Below the pieces are notes generated by a model, which worked only from the letters and a program-made list of their open reading frames with translations, did no database searches and was not told the origin of the DNA. Of a DNA stretch of 10,967 nucleotides, positions 7,135 to 10,967 are shown piece by piece. The stretch's first letter is position 1; each line of letters begins with the position of its first letter. This stretch comes from Candidatus Neoanaerotignum tabaqchaliae. GTDB lineage: Bacteria > Bacillota > Clostridia > Lachnospirales > Anaerotignaceae. The translations under genes and the position numbers were made by a program. The stretch spans positions 1 through 10,967 of the forward strand of contig CAJFUS010000221.1 of assembly GCA_904420235.1 (NCBI GenBank), written 5' to 3'.

Positions 7135-9240
7135 TTATACGTTAAATAATAGCTCTCCGTATGTAGGGAACGGCCAATATTTCTCATCAGTAAGCATTTC
7201 AAGTCTGTCGGCCGGCTTTCTTAAGTTTTCCATTGTTGTAAATATATTGTCCTTTACAAAGAAAGCCTTTGTTTTAAGGTCATCAATAGCGCAGGCCTTG
7301 TCCAGCATTTCTTTAAGCTTCTTATACTGAGCGTCAAGCTCTTTAATATTTAATGTTATGTCGCTTAAAAGCTCTTTCTCAACATCAGCATCGGCCCCAA
7401 CAGCCAAAAGCGAGGCTATTGTATCGGCCACAACCTTGGCATATGCCATAACAGCCGGTTTTATCTGTTTTGCCACCATGTCAATCATTGTTCTTGCCTC
7501 AATCATAAGACGATTAACATAAATTTCATACTGAATTTCGGCTCTTGCGTGGCACTCTATTTCAGTAAGAACGCCATGCTCCTCAAACATTTTAACTGAA
7601 CGCGGCTCTATAAGAGAGTAAACGGAGTCTACCATTGAACGGTAATTTGGAAGTCCCCTTCTTTCGGCCTCTTTAACCCATTCTTCAGAATATCCATTTC
7701 CGCTGAATATAACTTTTTTATGCTCTTTAACTGTTCTCTGCATAAGAAGGCTTAATGCCTCGTCAAAGTTATCGGCCTTTTCAAGCTCGTCGGCAAATTG
7801 TTTTAACGACTCCGCAACTATTGTGTTAAGCATATAATTGGCACAAGCTATGGAGTCTGACGACGGAACCATTCTAAACTCAAACTTGTTTCCGGTAAAA
7901 GCAAAAGGCGACGTTCTGTTTCTGTCGGTAACGTCTTTTTTAATTGATGGCAAAGTTGACACGCCTATGCTCATAGACGTTTCCCTTTTGCTGCCAGTTA
8001 TGTTTCCGGCCTCTATTTGGTCAAGTATATCTTCTAACTGTTCGCCAAGGAATATGGATATTATAGCCGGCGGAGCCTCTGCTGCTCCAAGTCTGTGGTC
8101 GTTTCCGGCATTTGAGGCCGCAAGCCTTAAAAGTACGGCGTTTTCGTCAACGGCCTTTATAACGGCTAAAAGGAATGTAAGGAACACTTTGTTTTTATGT
8201 GGCTCTTTGCCCGGGTCAAGAAGGTTTTTGCCCCAGTCTGTTGAAAGCGACCAGTTGTTATGCTTTCCGCTTCCGTTTACTCCGGCAAATGGCTTTTCAT
8301 GAAGCAGACACTCAAGGCCATGCCTTGGAGCCAGCTTTTTCATATACTCCATTATAATTTGGTTATGGTCGGTGGCTATGTTTGTGTTGTCATATATAGG
8401 CGCCAGCTCGTGCTGCGCAGGAGCCGCCTCGTTATGCTCTGTTTTGGCTGATATGCCGAGCTTCCAAAGCTCCACGTCCAAATCTCTCATATAGGCCGAA
8501 ACTTTTTCTTTAAGCGTTCCAAAATAGTGGTCGTCAAGCTGCTGTCCCTTTGGAGGCATTGCCCCAAAAAGTGTGCGGCCTGTAAATATAAGGTCTTTTC
8601 TTTTGTTGTAAAGCTCCTTGTCAACAAGGAAATATTCCTGCTCGGCGCCTACGGACGTTATAACTTTTTGCGTCTGCTGGTCGCCGAAAAGCCTTAAAAT
8701 TCTTAAAGCCTGAAGGCTTATGGCTTCCATAGAACGCAGAAGCGGCGTTTTTTTGTCAAGAGCCTCTCCTGTGTATGAACAGAAGGCGGTAGGTATGCAA
8801 AGTGTAACGCTGGAGGAGTCTTCTTTCAAAAAGGCCGGAGAAGTACAATCCCAAACGGAGTAGCCTCTTGCCTCAAAAGTTCCTCTAAGTCCGCCGGACG
8901 GGAATGATGAAGCGTCGGGCTCTCCTTTTATAAGCTCTTTGCCTGAAAACTCCATTATAGCTTTTCCGTCGTCTGTGGGCGATATAAAAGCGTCGTGCTT
9001 TTCCGCCGTTATTCCTGTCATTGGCTGAAACCAGTGTGTATAATGTGTGGCTCCGTGCTCTATGGCCCAGTCCTTCATGGCGTTGGCAACTGCCTCGGCA
9101 AGCTCCGGCCTAAGCTCGGTTCCATTTTCTATGGTTTCTTTAAGCTCCTTATAAAACTTCTTTGGCAGCCTTTCTCTCATTGCCGAGTCGTCAAAAACAC
9201 AGCTTCCATAAATTTCCGGTATGGAAATTTTTTCATTCAT
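7135..9240 (-). CDS. glnN: Glutamine synthetase, type III
   Basis: This cytosolic enzyme makes glutamine from glutamate, ammonium and ATP. At 701 residues it has the size of type III (GlnN) enzymes, which form dodecamers, rather than the 440-470 residues of type I. Catalytic-domain signatures are in order. GAEQEYFLVD at 198-207 supplies metal-ligand glutamates. TEHNEAAPAQHEL is at 267-279 and VNGSGKHNNWS at 321-331. GNDHRLGAAEAPPAI at 379-393 is the characteristic type III motif. NRTSPFAFTGNKFEFR at 441-456 is the substrate and phosphate region. The helical C-terminal part (about 465-701) is specific to this class. The ATG at 9240 follows GGAAGGA at 9257-9251. An ATG at 9250 meets a stop at once. 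The gene has its own terminator downstream and a terminator-like hairpin just ahead of its ribosome-binding site, suggesting control by transcript attenuation. No adjacent amt, glnB or glnR gene is present. Confidence 0.96.
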   Translation of the reverse strand: MNEKISIPEIYGSCVFDDSAMRERLPKKFYKELKETIENGTELRPELAEAVANAMKDWAIEHGATHYTHWFQPMTGITAEKHDAFISPTDDGKAIMEFSGKELIKGEPDASSFPSGGLRGTFEARGYSVWDCTSPAFLKEDSSSVTLCIPTAFCSYTGEALDKKTPLLRSMEAISLQALRILRLFGDQQTQKVITSVGAEQEYFLVDKELYNKRKDLIFTGRTLFGAMPPKGQQLDDHYFGTLKEKVSAYMRDLDVELWKLGISAKTEHNEAAPAQHELAPIYDNTNIATDHNQIIMEYMKKLAPRHGLECLLHEKPFAGVNGSGKHNNWSLSTDWGKNLLDPGKEPHKNKVFLTFLLAVIKAVDENAVLLRLAASNAGNDHRLGAAEAPPAIISIFLGEQLEDILDQIEAGNITGSKRETSMSIGVSTLPSIKKDVTDRNRTSPFAFTGNKFEFRMVPSSDSIACANYMLNTIVAESLKQFADELEKADNFDEALSLLMQRTVKEHKKVIFSGNGYSEEWVKEAERRGLPNYRSMVDSVYSLIEPRSVKMFEEHGVLTEIECHARAEIQYEIYVNRLMIEARTMIDMVAKQIKPAVMAYAKVVADTIASLLAVGADADVEKELLSDITLNIKELDAQYKKLKEMLDKACAIDDLKTKAFFVKDNIFTTMENLRKPADRLEMLTDEKYWPFPTYGELLFNV

Positions 9241-9275
9241 AACATCACATTCCTTCCTACAAAGCTAATAAACAG

Positions 9276-9306
9276 AAAGCGTCCTCAAAAATTTGAGAAC
9301 GCCTTT
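9276..9306 (-). terminator. Terminator-like hairpin in the glnN leader
   Basis: AAAGCGTCCTCAAA (9276-9289) pairs with the complementary arm at 9292-9306, with one C-A mismatch (9283/9298) and one bulged base (9303). On the minus strand the stem is followed by TTTCTGTTTATT. The hairpin ends about 19 bases before the glnN ribosome-binding site. It may end readthrough from the dehydrogenase gene, act as an attenuator for glnN, or do both. The U-tract is interrupted, so termination would probably be partial. Confidence 0.55.
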
Positions 9307-9425
9307 ATTGACTAACAACTTTACTTAATATAAATACCACGTTTTTTAATAAAAATCAAGTATTATTTTTAAAACCCGATAATTTTATTTTTAAATATCG
9401 CTTTTATACCTTATTTTAAATTGAA

Positions 9426-9557
9426 GGCACTCAGCCCGTAAGTCCTATTTAAAGACCTTTTCAATATTTCTTGCTGCGGGCAAAGCTCATATAATCTACC
9501 CATTAAGCTGTTTTGGCGTGCCGGTGTTAAGCCGCGTACAATAGCTTAATTTGACAC
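9426..9557 (-). ncRNA. Candidate structured RNA between dehydrogenase and glnN
   Basis: This gene-free block directly follows the dehydrogenase stop codon. On the minus strand it can form several helices. TTAAGC/GCTTAA (9549-9544 with 9532-9527) is a perfect hairpin. GGCAC/GTGCC (9522-9518 with 9430-9426) closes a 97-base domain. Inside that domain are AGCTTA/TGAGCT (9509-9504 with 9489-9484, one wobble), GCCCG/CGGGC (9481-9477 with 9438-9434) and a hairpin AGGTC/GACTT (9458-9454 with 9444-9440, one wobble). Together they make a three-way junction. The block is visibly richer in G and C than the AT-rich spacer at 9307-9425. I could not match it to a riboswitch class I know. 6S RNA, a glnN leader element or a simple 3' UTR structure are all open. 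The strand is inferred from the flanking genes. Confidence 0.35.
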
Positions 9558-10490
9558 TTAAACTATATTTTCAGGTTCCTCACCGTTGATAAAGGCCTTA
9601 AGGTTTTTAACAACTATATCAACGGTTCTTTGGTCGTTTAAGTCGCCGCCCCAGCTGTTATGAGGCGAAAAATAGAAATTGTCCAAATCTAAAAGCGGAC
9701 TTTCCTTGCTTAACGGTTCCTTTTCAAATACATCAACAGCCGCCGCCATAAGTCTTCCGCCTAACAGAGCCTTATACAAAGCCTCCTCGCTTTGAGTGCC
9801 TCCCCTGCCTATGTTGATATACACCGATTTTTCTTTAAAATTACCGAACAAATCATCATTAAAAACGTGATATGTCTCGTCAGTCAGAGGAAGGGCATTT
9901 ACAACTATGTCGTACTGCCCTATTTTTTCATTTAAAAAATCCATTGTAAAAACATTATCAAAATTTTCAGTTTTTTTACCACTTCTGGAAAATCCATCTA
10001 CCTTAGCTTCAAAAGCCTTTAAAAGTCTGGCTGTTTCCTTTCCTATGTGTCCTGTGCCAAGCACAACGGCCCTTTTATCGGTTATTTCCATAAGGTCAAA
10101 TTGTTTTTTCCAGATTTTCTCCCTCTGCTGACTTTCATATACTCTAATGCGTTTATAAATATCAAGTATGCGCATTATAACAAACTCGGCTATTGGTTTA
10201 TCAAACACGCCTCTTAAATTGGCGTATTTAACACCCATGCTTCTAAGCTCTTCAATGGGCTTGTCATCGGTTCCAACCATAAGGGCCTGAACAAACTTAA
10301 GGTTCTTAAAACTTTCCGGCTTATTAAGCTTAAACATATCCATTTGAACAAGCACATCGCACTTAAGCTCTTCCTCGTTTAAGGGTACCTTCTCATCTTC
10401 ATGATAGTATACCTCATAGCCTAATTCCTTAATGCGTTCGGCCATTATTTTGCCTATGTTTTTCATTTTTCCCGAGACTACAGCCCGCAA
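9558..10490 (-). CDS. D-isomer-specific 2-hydroxyacid dehydrogenase
   Basis: This 310-residue cytosolic NAD(P)-dependent enzyme interconverts a 2-oxoacid and a D-2-hydroxyacid. The N-terminal catalytic domain comes first, then the nucleotide-binding domain with GTGHIG at 145-150. The catalytic triad is present: R229 in NIGRGG, E258 in DVFEKEP and H277 in SPHNSW. A Trp following the catalytic His resembles the PHxxW pattern of CtBP-like and some glyoxylate/hydroxypyruvate reductases. The exact substrate cannot be told from sequence. The start is inferred to be TTG (10490-10488): a stop codon stands immediately before it in frame, GGGGG lies about ten bases upstream, and this start keeps the first beta strand (RAVVSG). 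An ATG at 10466 would remove that strand. The gene lies 45 bases after the preceding gene and could share its transcript. Confidence 0.9.
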   Translation of the reverse strand: MRAVVSGKMKNIGKIMAERIKELGYEVYYHEDEKVPLNEEELKCDVLVQMDMFKLNKPESFKNLKFVQALMVGTDDKPIEELRSMGVKYANLRGVFDKPIAEFVIMRILDIYKRIRVYESQQREKIWKKQFDLMEITDKRAVVLGTGHIGKETARLLKAFEAKVDGFSRSGKKTENFDNVFTMDFLNEKIGQYDIVVNALPLTDETYHVFNDDLFGNFKEKSVYINIGRGGTQSEEALYKALLGGRLMAAAVDVFEKEPLSKESPLLDLDNFYFSPHNSWGGDLNDQRTVDIVVKNLKAFINGEEPENIV

Positions 10491-10535
10491 TTACATCACG
10501 CCCCCTGATATTTAAAAACAAGCCTCAATAATAAA

Positions 10536-10967
10536 TTATAAAACGTCCGAAAAGTCGTAAGGAGCTATCATTCTATCGTAAGAGTCAAGATAAACCTTGT
10601 CCGAAAGCTGAGCCTTAACGCCGTTTACAATAATCTCATTTGAACCGGCTGTAACAGTTATTTCCTTGCCTTCTTTTATAAGCATAACAGGCTCATCGTT
10701 TGAAACCCATTTAACAGTGTATCCGGCTTTTTCTCCGGCTTCTCTAAGCTTTAAAGGAGTTTTGTCAACAACATTTGTTGTGCTTTCCGGTTCTGTTGTT
10801 TCAACTGTTTCTTCATCAGCTGCTGCTTCATTGTTAACAGTTGCCTCCACTTCCTCAACAACAATCACAGCGCTTGGAATTGTTTGGGCGGGTATGCTTC
10901 TTGTTGATATTCCATAAAGCACAAGAGCCGTGTGGTCTTTTATTTCCTCATTGTCAACTTCGCCGCC
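10536..10967 (-). CDS. Protein with copper-amine-oxidase-N-like domain, C-terminal part
   Basis: The frame is open to the right edge, so this is the last 143 residues of a longer protein whose start is outside the window. A GTG at 10922 is in frame but has no role as a start. The visible part begins GGEVDNEEIKDHTALVLYG, then an acidic Glu/Thr/Ala-rich linker (about residues 46-75 of the fragment). A compact beta-rich end follows, starting PLKLREAGEKAGYTVKW. The pattern PLxxxxEAxGYxVxW, then an NGVKAQL strand, then a final RMIAPYDFSDVL resembles the copper amine oxidase N-terminal-like (stalk) repeats common on secreted clostridial proteins. These usually act as cell-surface modules with no amine oxidase activity. 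A low-complexity acidic linker also suits a secreted or surface protein. No terminator follows before the dehydrogenase gene, 45 bases on. Confidence 0.62.
   Translation of the reverse strand, partial: GGEVDNEEIKDHTALVLYGISTRSIPAQTIPSAVIVVEEVEATVNNEAAADEETVETTEPESTTNVVDKTPLKLREAGEKAGYTVKWVSNDEPVMLIKEGKEITVTAGSNEIIVNGVKAQLSDKVYLDSYDRMIAPYDFSDVL

Noticed and set aside
7838..8302. 154-codon plus-strand open frame
   Set aside because: It lies wholly antisense inside glnN, has no ribosome-binding site and shows no protein family features. It is a shadow of a long conserved gene.

Overview
The window is about 11 kb of AT-rich, low-GC Gram-positive chromosome. Strong AGGAGG-type ribosome-binding sites, TTG and GTG starts, a lipoprotein-anchored binding protein and a class III glutamine synthetase point to an anaerobic member of the Clostridia, plausibly Lachnospirales. 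That placement is inferred from style; no marker gene fixes it. No insertion sequence, phage gene, CRISPR array, tRNA or rRNA was seen.

Layout from left to right. (1) At 1-143 is the start of an unrecognised gene on the minus strand, cut by the window edge. (2) At 571-1179 is the only plus-strand gene, an adenine/xanthine-type phosphoribosyltransferase. It is followed by an odd palindrome with an AT-rich stem and a GC-rich loop (1192-1246). (3) At 1530-6534, on the minus strand, is a compact five-gene ABC importer of the nickel/peptide family. In transcription order it encodes two permeases, a lipoprotein binding protein and two ATPases. A very good sigma-A promoter lies at 6991-7019 and an intrinsic terminator at 1346-1380. 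If that promoter is the one used, the transcript has an untranslated leader of about 450 nt. (4) At 7135-9240, on the minus strand, is glnN, a full-length type III glutamine synthetase with its own terminator. A terminator-like hairpin sits just upstream of its ribosome-binding site. (5) At 9426-9557 is a gene-free stretch that can fold into several helices and may be a structured RNA. (6) At 9558-10490, on the minus strand, is a D-isomer-specific 2-hydroxyacid dehydrogenase. (7) At 10536-10967, on the minus strand, is the C-terminal end of an apparently extracytoplasmic protein with a copper-amine-oxidase-N-like domain.

Most of the window is ordinary metabolism: purine salvage, uptake of a peptide or metal chelate, ammonium assimilation and a 2-oxoacid reductase. 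The protein genes are recognisable families and I do not see an obviously new multi-gene system. The more open questions are in the non-coding DNA: the structured block and hairpin before glnN, the long importer leader, and the palindrome after the phosphoribosyltransferase gene.
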